Notes: generated by a model not told the origin, from the sequence alone. A DNA stretch of 64,000 bases from Symsagittifera roscoffensis (GCF_963678635.1 NC_087068.1:48253724-48317723), one strand, 5' to 3'. Counted from the first letter of the stretch, positions 21,501 to 32,464 are shown. Numbers and translations: made by a program.

Positions 21501-22344
21501 TAAGCATCTTTCAACCTTACAAGCTCTTGTAATCACATGAATTGTTAAGAAAACTGAAGTAATTGATGAAAGTAACAGATTTTAAAGTCAAAAATTTCAA
21601 AAATTATGAAACAGTAATTTCCAGCTTTAGCTGGCCTCTAGTTTTTTTTTGAAATTGACTGGTACAGCTAATGCGTCATAATTGACCTGCGTCGCTTGGC
21701 AGTTATAAAGACTCATTCAGTTTTTCCCAGTAGCGTTATCGGTCATATTTTTGCTCGTGTATGCGAAGTGCAACTTCGCCTCTGTGTAAAATATGCTAAC
21801 ACAAATATTTGTCTAGAAATGTATTACTGAAAAAAAAAACAAAGTTCAGACCAAGAACAAAACCTAGAGACCAGATACCTCCACAACAAGAAGTCACTTG
21901 CAATCCTTTTAGTGCATACAAAACAAGGGTTTTCTGAGTTGATTTTGCAATTAATTTTTATAAAAACGCTGGTTTTTTGAAAGCTTGCAAAGAAGATTTT
22001 CGGGTATTATAAAAAATTTATTTTGGCGAACATCTGATTCAAAATTTTATTAGAATGCGATTTGTGGATTGATCGAAAACAAAATTCGAGTAGATTTTAG
22101 ACTAACATTGACCGACATTATCTTTTTATAATTGATTTCATCTCATATGCTGTCAAACTTACGCTTAAAGTTAACCATTTTAATCACCTTCTCTTGCAAA
22201 AAAAATTTTGAATTCAAATTTGTGAAGTTATGCAGTCGTAAGCAAGCAAATCATTTTGTTCAATATCGTTCATTTTATAGTTTTTATTAAATACAACTTG
22301 CGGTACAAAAAATCCTTCTCTAAAAATGACACCACGGTGTGTCC
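21500..22344. other. Non-coding, no gene recognised
   Basis: AT-rich sequence with a short GCGAAG...CTTCGC hairpin near 21765 (TGCGAAGTGCAACTTCGCC). That hairpin recurs elsewhere in the window. Nothing else is supported. Confidence 0.4.
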
Positions 22345-22540
22345 TTAATTGTTCCGACCATTAAAAATGGGTAGTAACTTCGTATTCATTTTTTTTGTTT
22401 TCCACGCAAAATCAGGTACGACGAAAAATCATCAGACTGGGTTGAGTGATGTATCATGCTTAAGCTTTTGTCATGATTCGAACGAAGTTAAAAAGATTTA
22501 ACAAAGTTTTCACAATGTCGAGAAAAACAGGATTGAAATT
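22345..22540 (+). repeat. TGTTCCGACCA repeat family, copy 1
   Basis: It starts TTGTTCCGACCATTAAAAATGGG and continues through GTTTTCCACGCAAAATCAGG to a CATGATTCGAAC box and TGTCGAGAAAAACAGG. The same order is found at 36718-36930 and, in part, at 36305-36500. Confidence 0.75.
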
Positions 22541-22579
22541 TTTGATTTTTCGCCTATTTTCGGTTGAACAACGTTCAAT

Positions 22580-22596
22580 ATAGTAGTAGTAGTAGT
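22580..22596. repeat. (TAG)n microsatellite, possible LINE tail
   Basis: Five to six TAG repeats, the same motif that ends the minus-strand LINE at 14609. It may mark a very short LINE insertion on the minus strand, but no LINE sequence was recognised next to it. Confidence 0.4.
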
Positions 22597-23534
22597 AAAA
22601 GATTTAAATTACTCAAATGTTCATAATATATATGTTACACGCATGATAGAAATCGTTTACAGTCTACTTCTCTGTAAAAGTAAGACGAGTTTTTCAACGT
22701 TTTGTGAGGGAATCGCTGTTTTAATTGCAAGACATGTGTGCTTCGAAGTTTCCTCCTTCAGACTTCAGAACCAAAAGATTTCTCGAAACGAATACAAGTC
22801 AGATGTAACTGTGGCGAAAAAGCGTAGATCAATTTCGATAAGTTGATAGGAAATTGGCAGTGAACTTGAAAATTCTAAGAGCTTTTGATAGCCTAACTGA
22901 CTATATGACCATTTAAGTCCCCGGTAATTGAGCTGTTCTAATTTTCGTAGTGAGCAGAGATTCAGAAACCACGCAGAATAACTAAAAATAATTGAATTCT
23001 TGCAAAAATTAAGAAACAATTTCAGAAACGATTGAAGTTCAAAAAAGTAAATAATTCAAACAATTCAATCGCTCAAATGTTCATGGGTATTTTTTGTGCG
23101 GATTATTGGGCGACTAACTACGTTTACGGCTGAGTGAAACCTCATGAGTAAACTAAAAGATTGTTTAACGTTAGTGGTTGTTTTTCTCGTCTGTTTTTCC
23201 AAAATTGAATTTTTCTTTTTCCAAAAAATGTTTTTTCGACTGTTTTCATCTCACTTTTGTTTGGTTGCTTGCATTTTTTTTTTTGAAATTTTTTCCTTTC
23301 TAACTTCGATGTCTGTTCAAAGATCTTTGGCTTCGCGTCCGCTTTGTAGTTTTGTCCGTTGCTAATTCAATATTGAAATGTGTGGCTTGGCATATGAGCT
23401 TAAATTGAATTTTCGTCGAGACATAAAACTTTGGTAGACCAAACTTTTTTTTGTTTTCTTTCGACATTGTTTTTTTTATTTGTTATGTCCTATGTGATGC
23501 GAAGCTCCTCTTCAGCTCTGTGTCATATGCGCGA
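22597..23534. other. Non-coding, no gene recognised
   Basis: Only short ORFs rich in Phe/Lys codons, as expected from AT-rich DNA. A GCGAAGCTCCTCTTCAGC hairpin-like word, part of a dispersed family, lies just beyond the left half near 23500. Confidence 0.4.
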
Positions 23535-24490
23535 TCAATATCTTTTAAAGCTGTTAAATTCTAGTTTTCTAACTTTTCCTTTGAAGCGAGCAACTTCTGC
23601 TGGGTTATCCCGGGAGGCTAGGTTTCTAAACACGTTCCTTACATCGCCGGCAAAATATTGAAATTGCACGCCTTCATACAATCCATTTATTCGATACTTG
23701 TTTGCCATCTGCTTTCCAAATAAAAATAAAGTGCCTTCTTTATCTAAACTTAGCTGATCCTTACATCGTTTCAAAATAATAATGAATAGTAATCGCGGAC
23801 ATCTCAAGCCCTCAAGAATACTGGCACTCTTTAAATGATCTTTAGCGGCCAAGTTTTTTTTGGTAGGATATTAAATTAAGCATTTCTTCACGCGAACAAT
23901 GATAGGTTCTTATCTCGGCGAACGGGAAGGCAGACCTTAATGTTGAAATATCCTTAATGTCCACATCAGGTCGTTTCTCGCTATAAGATTTTCGTAAAAT
24001 TTTACCTTAGTTGACTCAACAGTTTCGTGTCTTTTGTCAACCTCCAGTCGCGCAGGAACTTCAAAAAATCATTTATTTTTGCGGCGGTTATATTAATCTA
24101 ACTAACTATTCGTCTTCAGGGAGAGTTTTCAGCCTTTTTAAATCTTCATTGCGCAAATGTATCTTTCTTTGCACTGGACAGATTAGCATTCGTCATCTTG
24201 TTCATGGAATTTTCAATAGCTTACAATTTTCAATCGTACAATATTTTGAATCAGGGATTTCAAAGAAACAGTTATAGCTTTCTCGGTCTCCTTTGATGCA
24301 TCGCCTCGCAAACTAAAATCTTCCTTCATCAGGGCATGAGCTTATTTACGGCAGATTTTTGACGCTTTGTTGAATGCTTGATAATTGTCTCCTGATCATG
24401 ATATCGAAACCCAGGATTGTTCACATCAGCATCAGTATATTCTGGAATACTGGTGTGAATTTCCATTTGTCCATCTCTGAACTGTTCAAT
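23535..24490 (-). pseudogene. Decayed coding region of unknown family
   Basis: Minus-strand translation gives several protein-like blocks in order: one near 24490-24330 (starting IEQFRDGQMEIHTSIPEY), one near 24330-24220 (MKEDFSLRGDASKETEKA), one near 24000-23860 (SYSEKRPDVDIKDISTLR), and an ORF at 23535-23852 (LEGLRCPRLLFIIILKR...). The last two would join if one A were removed from the A8 run near 23851-23858. Amino-acid composition is mixed and soluble, unlike the Phe/Lys-rich noise around it. I do not recognise the family; it could be a decayed host gene or part of a transposon. Confidence 0.45.
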
Positions 24491-24553
24491 ATATTAATGA
24501 CAATAATTAGGCTATATCATGGTAAGCTGTGAGAGCAATCGTACTGTAATCGG

Positions 24554-24660
24554 GCTCTAGATTTTACTAGTCGAGAACTAGATAATCGATAATAGAGAAC
24601 TCGATAATCAGGCGCTAGATTTTACTAGTCGAGAATTAGATGATTCAAAGTAATCAAGCT
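24554..24660. repeat. 58-bp tandem duplication
   Basis: CTAGATTTTACTAGTCGAGAA occurs twice at about 58-bp spacing (near 24557 and 24615, one base shorter each written here as a consensus). The lead-in TAATCGGGCTCTAGA resembles the AATCGGGTACTAGAC part of the hairpin SINE family. Confidence 0.75.
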
Positions 24661-24869
24661 GCTATAGAAACCGCAATAGTTTCGAGTCAAATTAAAGCCA
24701 AATTAATTGAGTTAAGGTTGATATAACTGTTACTTAAAAAGTAAAATGTTTTTTTTTTTCAAAGAAGTGTTAGATTTCAAATTGGCTCAAACAAATTTAA
24801 GTTAGTTTTAAAAAAATGTGATAGAAGTTGGTTTAGAGATCCTTCAAACCGCTGTTTTACACTTCCAAC

Positions 24870-25060
24870 TCCACTGATTTTCAGAGATGTTTTTGTGATA
24901 TTTTGGCTGAATGCATGATGCTACGATATTGAATATAAAGGTTGAATATGTTCACAATAACTAGCTTGTTCAACGTGCAAAATTTTATTGCATCATGACA
25001 TTGTAAAATAGTTTTTCTAAAATGAAATTGAAATAAGGGGGAAGGAGATTGTGGTGAATC
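24870..25060 (-). repeat. Diverged copy of the hAT-like MITE
   Basis: Contains GCATGATGCTACGATATTGAATATAA, TTCACAATAACTAG and TTTATTGCATCATGACATTG in the same order and orientation as the MITE at 30298-30512. Terminal inverted repeats are not recognisable at the left end. Confidence 0.6.
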
Positions 25061-25544
25061 GAAAAGAACCCCCAAACCTTACCAAATTCGCTCTGTAAAG
25101 TATCCCGTTGAGCTTGGGGTAGTGTGATGCCGGCTTCGTCAGATGCTGGCCGTTTCTTGTTGCCAACTGGATACAATGCAATGTTCCAGTGGCAGCCAGT
25201 GATGGAATGAAATGTCTGACTGGTAAGACAATCTCCATGGTTTCTCACTCGCAACTAAAATCGAAACGGATCTTTTTGGTTTTTTGCTAGAAATAGATGG
25301 GCTGGACTTATTGGGTTTAGTGTGGTAAAAATTATATGATCGTTTTAATAATTGTGATGGATCGTGAAGAAGATATATACCCATTTTTCGTTGAGTTTTA
25401 AAGTCCATGAAAGCCTCTCAGTTTCCAGGCGCTATATTTACGTTGATTTTTTGAGAATTCGTTGATGGAAGAACGTTTTTGGGCTGTAAAGTATCGTCTA
25501 GCTCGTTCTAGTTAACTGAGTAACTAATTGTTTTAAGGGACTAT

Positions 25545-25740
25545 TTTTTACCCTTGCGATAAGCAAGGGTGTTACAATCGGGTACTAGACTTTTTCGTGT
25601 AAACAATTTTGTTCACAGTATAGTCATTTTTAGTAGTAATGGTAAACTGGACCCGAATAAAGGAATCTACCACGTCTGACACGCTCAAATTTTTGAAATT
25701 TAAATAAAACTACCATCATTCAAGTAGTAATTGAGTAAAG
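25545..25740 (+). repeat. Hairpin repeat (SINE-like family), copy
   Basis: Begins ACCCTTGCGATAAGCAAGGGT, whose 8-bp arms pair perfectly. It is followed by AATCGGGTACTAGACTTTTT, TTTTGTTCACAG and a GGTAAACTGGACCCGAA block. The same order is present at 31475-31640. Confidence 0.85.
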
Positions 25741-26289
25741 ACTTTCAGGTTGTAATTAGTTTATCAGAAAAAAAATTCTCAAATTTTTTTGGCTTCATGG
25801 TTTTCGTCCTAGTTTCTGTCGGCTCATTTTCCGTGTTTTTTAAATGCATTTTTTTCATTTGGTAGTGTTGTCGAAAAGTATGGATGGGTCGAAAAAACTT
25901 TTAGAACTTCATGAATTTTTTTTTGACAACATTTTTTTGTTTTCGGCTCATGAGGTTTCGACCCAAAATTTGTTGCCGTTTGGTGAATGGTTTCAAGTTG
26001 TTTTTAAGGCTGTTTGTGATCATCATCCTATACAACCATGAAGTTTTTGTAGATTAAGTTTTCGAGATTTTTTTTCAACTTTTCAGAATTTTTTTTGACT
26101 GTCTTTTTTTCCACTGACTATTTTGCAGCTGACTATGTTGCGGATTGCGAAGTTTTTCGAGCTAGTTCAATTCTGGCTGTTGTTGTTCTGCCACATCTTT
26201 TCGTCAAAATGAGTTTCAGTTCGAGACAAACAGTCGACAATTTTGGGTATTATTTCTTTGGCGTTTTGTGAATTTTTTGAGTCTGGCTT

Positions 26290-26720
26290 TGTGTATCACA
26301 CGTGGTGCGAAGCTCAGCTTGGCTTCTTTGTGTATCAATATGATTTTGTTGTTTAAAACAGGATCTCTTTGGCAGATATAATGTAAAATTTGAAATTGAA
26401 CATCTAGTACAATACAATTGGTTCTTTTCAAAAGTTTGCAAATATTTGTTACGTCTTGTGAATTAACCACTTCATGATCCACTGCTACCTTAATTTTAGT
26501 ATCAGAAACCTAGCTTTAAAAAACATGTGATCTTGCATATTTGGCCCCTCAGTATTTCAAAATTTCTATTTCTTTTTTCTACTTTTAGGGCTAAAATATT
26601 GCATGATGTTACGAAGTAAGGAATGAAGAGCAAGTTTGTGCACAATAGTTAGTTGATTCACTATTTCTAAATTTCCTGGCAGTATTATAATGATTGAGAT
26701 GGTTTATCAAAACTGATGTA
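26290..26720. repeat. GCGAAGCT hairpin and decayed MITE pieces
   Basis: GCGAAGCTCAGCTTGGCTTC near 26309 belongs to the dispersed GCGAAGCT/AGCTTCGC hairpin family. From 26590, GCATGATGTTACGAAGTAAGGAATGAAGA matches the interior of the hAT-like MITE. Confidence 0.55.
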
Positions 26721-27029
26721 TGTTTTTCCGCGAGAGTTGTATCAGATCACCTGATTCATTTTAAACCATATTATTTGATCTAATGTTGATTGGGCGAATG
26801 TCGTCAATGCTAAAATTTATTTGTAAATAGTTTTCCATTCCCGCACCCTGCAAATTTTTGGTTGAATCAAAACTTTCTAATGGGTTTATGGCTAAACTTT
26901 TTGGTTCTAAGTTTGAAGGGCAAACATTTTTAGAATATATAATTTGTTCACTACAATTTCCTTATGCAACTAAGATTTTTGTCTCTTTTTTCCTCTCCCC
27001 ACTACTTTTTAAAAGTTAATTTATTGTTC

Positions 27030-27350
27030 ACATTGTCCGATTGGTATAAAAACTGACATGCAGACTAATTAGGCCCTGACAAACATATTGCTCGTGCGAA
27101 GAAGGGGAAAGAAAAAAAGCATTTTCCTGTGAACAACTTTTCTTGCAAACCTCAAGTCTAGGGGTCACGCGGTTGTCTTTGCATTTTGAGGTCTGGGTTT
27201 CGAGTCCCGGTCGACCTTGTTTATGTTTTTGAATGTTCGAAATGAATTTTTTTTCCGGTAAAAATTCAATTGTCGGTTTTGTTTGTCTGCGCATGTTTTG
27301 TCGGCCTATTTGCCACATCGAGTAACTTTCAGGCGCTGTCAGGAATTTTC
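27030..27350 (+). repeat. tRNA-derived SINE copy
   Basis: A B-box-like GGGTTTCGAGTCCCGG at about 27192 is followed by TCGACCTTGTTTATG. Farther on come TTTGTCTGCGCATG, TTTTGTCGGCCTATTTGCCACATC. The last block recurs at 30755 and 32040. The A-box side (AGGGGTCACGCGG) is degenerate. Confidence 0.65.
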
Positions 27351-27885
27351 ATCATTGAAAAATTTTCATAATTCACTTCTGTAATTTGTATACTGATTTT
27401 TTTGTATATTGGTTTTTTGTTAGTTTAAAAGCTTTATCCGGCGTAATCCGGCCTCAATTTTATTGGCTCGGTGAACTTATTTGGCGTTGCTTCAACGGTA
27501 AAAATTGACTGCCGGTTTGGAAAGAAACCTGGTTGTTTGTGTTGAAAAATTTGAATTACTTTAACTTTTGGGCTCGTTTTCTTTTGCCCCCAACTCGAAT
27601 GCCATTCGATTTTATGGTGTAGCGATTGATTTTAAAAGGTTTAGTATGAAGACTGAATATGTTTGCCATGCCGTAGTTTGTCCAGTTGTTAATTTTATAA
27701 CAATCGGATAATTCGAACAATAAGTTTTGTTATGACGACAGTTTGCTTATTGCATTGTTGCTTTCGACTCAATGGGCCTCCACCCACGTATTGTTGGCTT
27801 AGGTACCGCTGGGTAAAATCTAAAACATTCTCTAATGCTGTTGTTTTTCTGAATATGGAATATTTTTCGATATAGTTTTTCCGGC

Positions 27886-28197
27886 TCCTTTCCAGTACCC
27901 CACCCTCGTAAAATTACAACATAAAGCTGTTCAAAAATTGTTCACACGGCATTTAGCATTTAATAAATTTTGGCTCTTTTCCAGCTCCCCCCCCCCCTTC
28001 AAATTCAATTTTAAAAAGCTTAAGTAACGTTGTCATAATGCAATGAAATTTGGCGTTGTGAACAAATCTGCAAATGTGAACAGATTTGTTCTTCATACTT
28101 TACAGCGTAACATCACGCATTTAGCAGTAATAACACGTAAAACAAACATAAAACTCGGTTTTTTGAAAGGGAGGACTGGAAAAGAGCCAAAATTTTA
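27886..28197 (+). mobile_element. hAT-like MITE, copy A (27972-28189), inside an older copy
   Basis: Copy A starts GGCTCTTTTCCAGCTCCCC at 27972 and ends GGACTGGAAAAGAGCC at 28189, an inverted repeat of about 16 bp. It is flanked by TAAATTTT and AAAATTTT, a near-perfect 8-bp target duplication. The interior has CATAATGCAATGAAATTTGG and TTCTTCATACTTTACAG, shared with copies B and C. A second left terminus, GGCTCCTTTCCAGTACCCC, starts at about 27886, so copy A probably landed in an older copy. No transposase is encoded. Confidence 0.8.
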
Positions 28198-28390
28198 AGG
28201 TTAAGTTTTAAGGCAGTTTATAGCATGAAAAGTCAATTTAAAAAGACTTTCATAAATTGTTTTTCCGTTTCATTTTTTGTCGCTAGCTTGCTCTGCTTCG
28301 CTTGCGTTGAATCGCAAGCGGCACCAAGATCCACTTCGCCTCTGTTCATGGTTGGCCAATCAATAAATGATTTGGCATCCATATTAAGAG

Positions 28391-28609
28391 CTTAATTCTG
28401 CCCATATTTGAATTTCAGTTTTGAGAAACTACTTCTACGTTGTCATAATGCAATGAAATTTTGCATGGTAAACAAACCAACTTTGGTGAACACAATTGTT
28501 CTTCATACTTTACATTGTAACATCTTGCTTTCAGCCATAATAACACGTAATACATAAAAAAGGTAAAATTGAAACTTAAGGGGGGTTAATTGAAAAAGAG
28601 CCTTAATTC
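28391..28609 (+). mobile_element. hAT-like MITE, copy C with 8-bp target duplication
   Basis: The direct repeat CTTAATTC lies at 28391-28398 and again at 28602-28609. Between them is the MITE interior (CATAATGCAATGAAATTTTG, TTCTTCATACTTTACA) and a right end GAAAAAGAGC. The left terminus is degenerate. The 8-bp duplication fits hAT-type transposition. Confidence 0.75.
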
Positions 28610-29439
28610 CAAACATCTTTTGATTTTCATTCGAAGCCTTGTGAAACCATTGGCTCCAGCCTAAATCCATTTTGTAATTGTGGAGGAACGGCAGGAAAAA
28701 CTTAAAATGTATACGCGTAAAAACTTGGGTGTTGAAAATTTTTTTTTGTGAAAAAGCTTCGAAAGTGATTTTCTAGTAAGATGTAGATTCTTTTCCACTT
28801 TCCTACCCTTCAGCTTTGTTGCTCTAGACTTTTTCGCCAAAACAATTTTCCTTAGAAAATCTGCCGACATGCTCAATTTTGGCGTGCTCAAAAGCTGATT
28901 TGCTCGATTTTGTAAATTTTAAAAAATTTTAGTTCAGGTGGCCTAGTAATGAATTTATTCAAAAAGTTTTTAAAAAATGTTAATTTTTTTCGGATTTGTG
29001 ATTTTCGTTCTAATTTCTGTCGGCTGAAAATCCCTTTTTTTGTTTCAAAAGAATTTGATTCAAACTGCTTTTTTGATTCAAACTGCTTTTACTATTATTG
29101 AAAGTTGCTCGGTAGTTTGTAAATTTACCAACTCTTTTTTGAGTTTTTTTTGCCTAAACGGATTTGGATTATGTTCTATCAACTTAGGTTGCGCAGTTTC
29201 AAGGGCCATGTGTTTTTAATGCTTTTGCTTGTTTCAGGAAGGTTGGGTAGTAAAAATTTCTCTTAGAAATATTTTCTAGCTCTAATAATCATTCTCAGTC
29301 TTGGTTGAATGCTTTTTAAGACTGTTTATTATAACCGTCTGAAACAAAGGTATGGAGTTTTTCTTGATTAGTTTTTCGAATTATTCTTTCAGCCTATTTT
29401 TTTTTTGATATCCTGTTATACTATGGTTCAATTGTATCG

Positions 29440-29648
29440 CAAGTAATGCGAAGCTGCGCTTTGCCTCTTTGTTTTGTCATTATTTAATGCGTTGTTTTGT
29501 GTAAATGCGTGATGTTACGATGTTAAATATGATGAAAAAATCGGTTCATTGTTGTTAGTTTGCTCCCATGCCAAATTTCATTGCATTTTGATAATGTTGA
29601 AGTAGTTTTTCAAAATTCATCCTGAAAAGTGGGGGAGGAGGAAAGAGC
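29440..29648 (-). mobile_element. hAT-like MITE, copy D
   Basis: Right end GGGGGAGGAGGAAAGAGCC at 29648 and interior GCGTGATGTTACGATGTTAAATATG and CAAATTTCATTGCATTTTGA, in the orientation opposite to copy A. A GCGAAGCTGCGCTTTGCC hairpin word lies at its left. The left terminus is lost. Confidence 0.65.
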
Positions 29649-29859
29649 CTATGTTTACTTTTCGGAAGTTGTGGATGGTCCACCTCAGTTCCGTTGTTAT
29701 TTCCTTTTGCGGCAGGTCGAGATCTGAAATCCTGAGAAACACTGACGTTGAACTTCTGGAATTGTCACCGGAGAAGTCAGACAGTTCTACCTGTTCATCA
29801 CTGGCCTCGATATCTTCAGGCTTACGGCTCCGTGAAGTGCCTTGATCATTGTTGAACAT
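29617..29859 (-). CDS. Possible exon, acidic N-terminus with MATH-like start
   Basis: An ATG-initiated minus-strand ORF encodes a Ser/Glu/Asp-rich N-terminus and then ELRWTIHNFRKV. The latter resembles the first strand of MATH domains (typically WxIxNF). It is followed by GTAAAC, a possible splice donor at about 29659-29654, just where the MITE begins. No downstream exon with the rest of a MATH domain was found. It may be a first exon whose intron took in the MITE, or a chance ORF. Confidence 0.25.
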   Translation of the reverse strand: MFNNDQGTSRSRKPEDIEASDEQVELSDFSGDNSRSSTSVFLRISDLDLPQKEITTELRWTIHNFRKVNIGSFLLPHFSG

Positions 29860-30149
29860 TGTCGTCCTCCTTTAGACTTCTTTTACCCGCTGAATTTGAG
29901 GCGATTTATTGTATACTGTTCTGTTTTGAATAATATGATTGTATGGTCTTGCTATTGTGACATGCTCCTATGTCTCGAGTTGCCCTGAAAATCTATGATA
30001 TTTGGGCGTGCGTTTTTATGAAATACTAGTTATGACTCAAATTGGAGGGAAAACCAGCCAGATTTTATTCAAGTTATAAGTTTTAAGATTTTCTTTAGCT
30101 CGTTTTTGCCCCCCAGCTGCTAATTTTTATTAGTATTTTTCGGTTCACT

Positions 30150-30245
30150 TTGTTTGATTGTTACAAAAATTGGCATGCGAACTAACTAAGCCATGACAAG
30201 TATGTGTGAGGCGAGGGGAAAGAAAAAAAATTCGCTTCATGTGTC
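30150..30245 (+). repeat. Dispersed repeat block shared with 27030 and 30650
   Basis: TGGCATGCGAACTAACTAAGCCATGACAA here, and similar text at 27055 and 30665 (GCAGACTGATTAGGCCATGACAAAC), show one repeat in three copies. Class unknown. Confidence 0.6.
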
Positions 30246-30289
30246 AATACTGGCTCAACTCGCATGGCGTTTTTCCGCTCCCCCCACTT

Positions 30290-30521
30290 TAATATTGGGC
30301 TCTTTTCCAGTTCCCCCCCTTTCAGAATACCGAGTTTTTTGTTCGTTTTACGTGTTATTACGGCTAAACGCGTGATGTTACGCTGTAAAGTATGAAGAAC
30401 AAATCTGTTCAGAATTGTCGATTTGTTCACCACGCCAAATTTCATTGCATTATGACAACGTTAAATAGACTTTTCGAAAGTGAATTTGAAGGGGGGGGGA
30501 CTGGAAAAGAGCTTAATATTG
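30290..30521 (-). mobile_element. hAT-like MITE, copy B, best-preserved termini
   Basis: Left end GGCTCTTTTCCAGTTCCCCC at 30298, right end GGGACTGGAAAAGAGC at 30512: terminal inverted repeats of about 20 bp. The flanking direct repeat TTAATATT (30290-30297 and 30513-30520) is an 8-bp target duplication, or 9 bp if the next G is counted. Length is about 215 bp, with no coding capacity. The interior is the reverse complement of copy A. Confidence 0.85.
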
Positions 30522-31474
30522 TCATAGTCAAATTTTGACACGTGAAACAACGTTTAAATTTGAAATGCTGTGGAGTGGAAACGTGATTGGGCGTTTGATA
30601 CGTGACTGGGTTCTTTCTCCTTACCTTCACCTTCAAAGTTTTACAAGCAAAATTTTACAAAAGTTGGAATGCAGACTGATTAGGCCATGACAAACATATT
30701 TGGTCTGCGTATTTTATTTTACCTTGTAAAACCCCTTGTGTGCTTATGTTTTGTCGTCCTAGTTGCCACATCGTAGAATTGTTTTTTTTCTATGCGCAGT
30801 TTACATTGTAGTTGCTCTTAGTGTTTTGATTTACTTTAGTTGTTTGTAATTTCCTTTTTTGCCTATAAATTTTTTTTGCCAAAATGGTTTCGCCTTGTAT
30901 TTTATAGTCTTAGTGACCTTATGTTGAGTCGTTTCGCGTAAAACTTAGTTTTTATGCTCACCTCTATATCGCACAAATTGCTACAATCTTAAGAGAAATT
31001 ATAGTTCGTTTTTCTCGGCAACAATTTTTTTCGACTTTTGTTTGTTTTTATTTTTTTTGGCTTGATGGGTTATGAATAAGACTTATATCATATCGGTTTA
31101 ATGGACTCATATTGCGTTTTTTGACTAGCGAAAAAAACTTGCGTGTGCGTGTATGTTTTGAAGTTCAGGGGGACTTAATAGTTTTTCTTTAGTCTTATTT
31201 TTTTTTGAATTGTTCGTCTTTTTTGTCTGAAAATCTATGATATTTGTCTGAAAATTTATTCAGAATTACTTGAATCATTTGATAGCGTGCTTTATTAATG
31301 AAATTAATTTTCATGAAATTGTGGGTCCATTAGTGTGGTGATAAAGATAGGGGATGAACATACTTAAGACTCTTATATAGGTCGCGATAGTTTTTTTCGT
31401 TTTTTTACAGGAAAAGTTTTAAAATTTATTAAGCCTCAAATTTACTATTTCGAGGTTTGACTTCTGATTTCTTT

Positions 31475-31640
31475 AACCTTGCGATAAGCGAGGGTATTGC
31501 AATCGGGTACTAGACTTTTTTCCGTGAATAACTTTGTTCACAGAATTTTCATTATAATAGGAACGGTAAACTGGAAACGAACAGTAGGAATTTACCATTT
31601 CTGACATGCTCAAATATAGTTTTTTTCCAAACTCGAAATT
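31475..31640 (+). repeat. Hairpin repeat (SINE-like family), copy
   Basis: ACCTTGCGATAAGCGAGGGT with AATCGGGTACTAGACTTTTT, AACTTTGTTCACAG and GGTAAACTGGAAACGAA. Same order as 25545-25740. Confidence 0.85.
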
Positions 31641-31789
31641 TGAAAAACGCTCAAAACTTTCAATCATTTTAAAAACAATTTCCCCGAGTTCTTTAACAGT
31701 TTTCCGTTTTTTTATTCAAGCTGCAATAAAAAATTCCGGAAAAGATTTTTGGAAAATTTATCTGGGTCTGATTTTCTTTCTTGGCCATT

Positions 31790-32085
31790 TTTTACCCTGC
31801 GATAAGCAAGGGTATTGCAATCGGGTACTTTTTTCCAATAAATAACTTTGTTCACAGGACTCATCTAGACTCCTGGTCGTCCCTTGGTTCATAATAATTT
31901 CAAATTTTTTAGTGTCTCCTGCCCTTTAGACTGGAGGTAACGAATACCCCTGGGAAGGCAATGGTCGTGGGTTCGAATCTGACCGGCCTTTTTTTTCCGG
32001 TAAATATTCCGGTTCAAAAAAAATTTCGGCATATTATTTGTCTGCGTTTTTTCGGCTAAGTTGCCATATCTAAGAATCGTTTTTT
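31790..32085 (+). repeat. Composite SINE: hairpin head plus tRNA-like unit
   Basis: CCCTGCGATAAGCAAGGGT and ATCGGGTAC...TAACTTTGTTCACAG occupy 31794-31860. About 100 bp later comes a tRNA-like unit with B-box GGGTTCGAATCTGACCGG at about 31968, then TTTTTCCGGTAAATATTCC and TTTGTCTGCG...CGGCTAAGTTGCCA. A similar order at 63565-63730 indicates one composite element rather than two unrelated repeats. Confidence 0.75.
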
Positions 32086-32464
32086 TTTGCTGCATATTTT
32101 TCACTGTAGTTGCTTTAAATGTTTTAGCATTTCAAAAGTCCGATCAAATCGAAGTTTTACATTGGTTGTAATTTTACTTGCTCGGTATCTGAAATTTGGG
32201 TATTTTTTTTTCTTTTTTCATGTCTATTTTATTGGCTTAATAAGTTTCCGTTTTATTTATATCAACCTAGTGGCCTCTTTTTGCTTTGTTTGGGAATCGA
32301 GAAAAGTTTTGTTTGCGTGCGTTTGTTTGGACGGGAAAAGGGACAAAAAAATAAATTGATTTAGAAATATTTGAATTGTTTTCAACGTGAAAGGTTTTTG
32401 CTTAGATATTTTTTGGCTTTGTTCCCGCTGGGTTATTATAAGTTCAAGTTCAATCAACCTTCGG

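Noticed and set aside
25545-25740. CRISPR-like array from recurring hairpin words
   Set aside because: Copies are kilobases apart, unequal, and part of a dispersed eukaryotic repeat.
27155-27220. Functional tRNA gene
   Set aside because: The B-box is present, but the cloverleaf stems do not pair, and related units occur in several copies with SINE-like tails.
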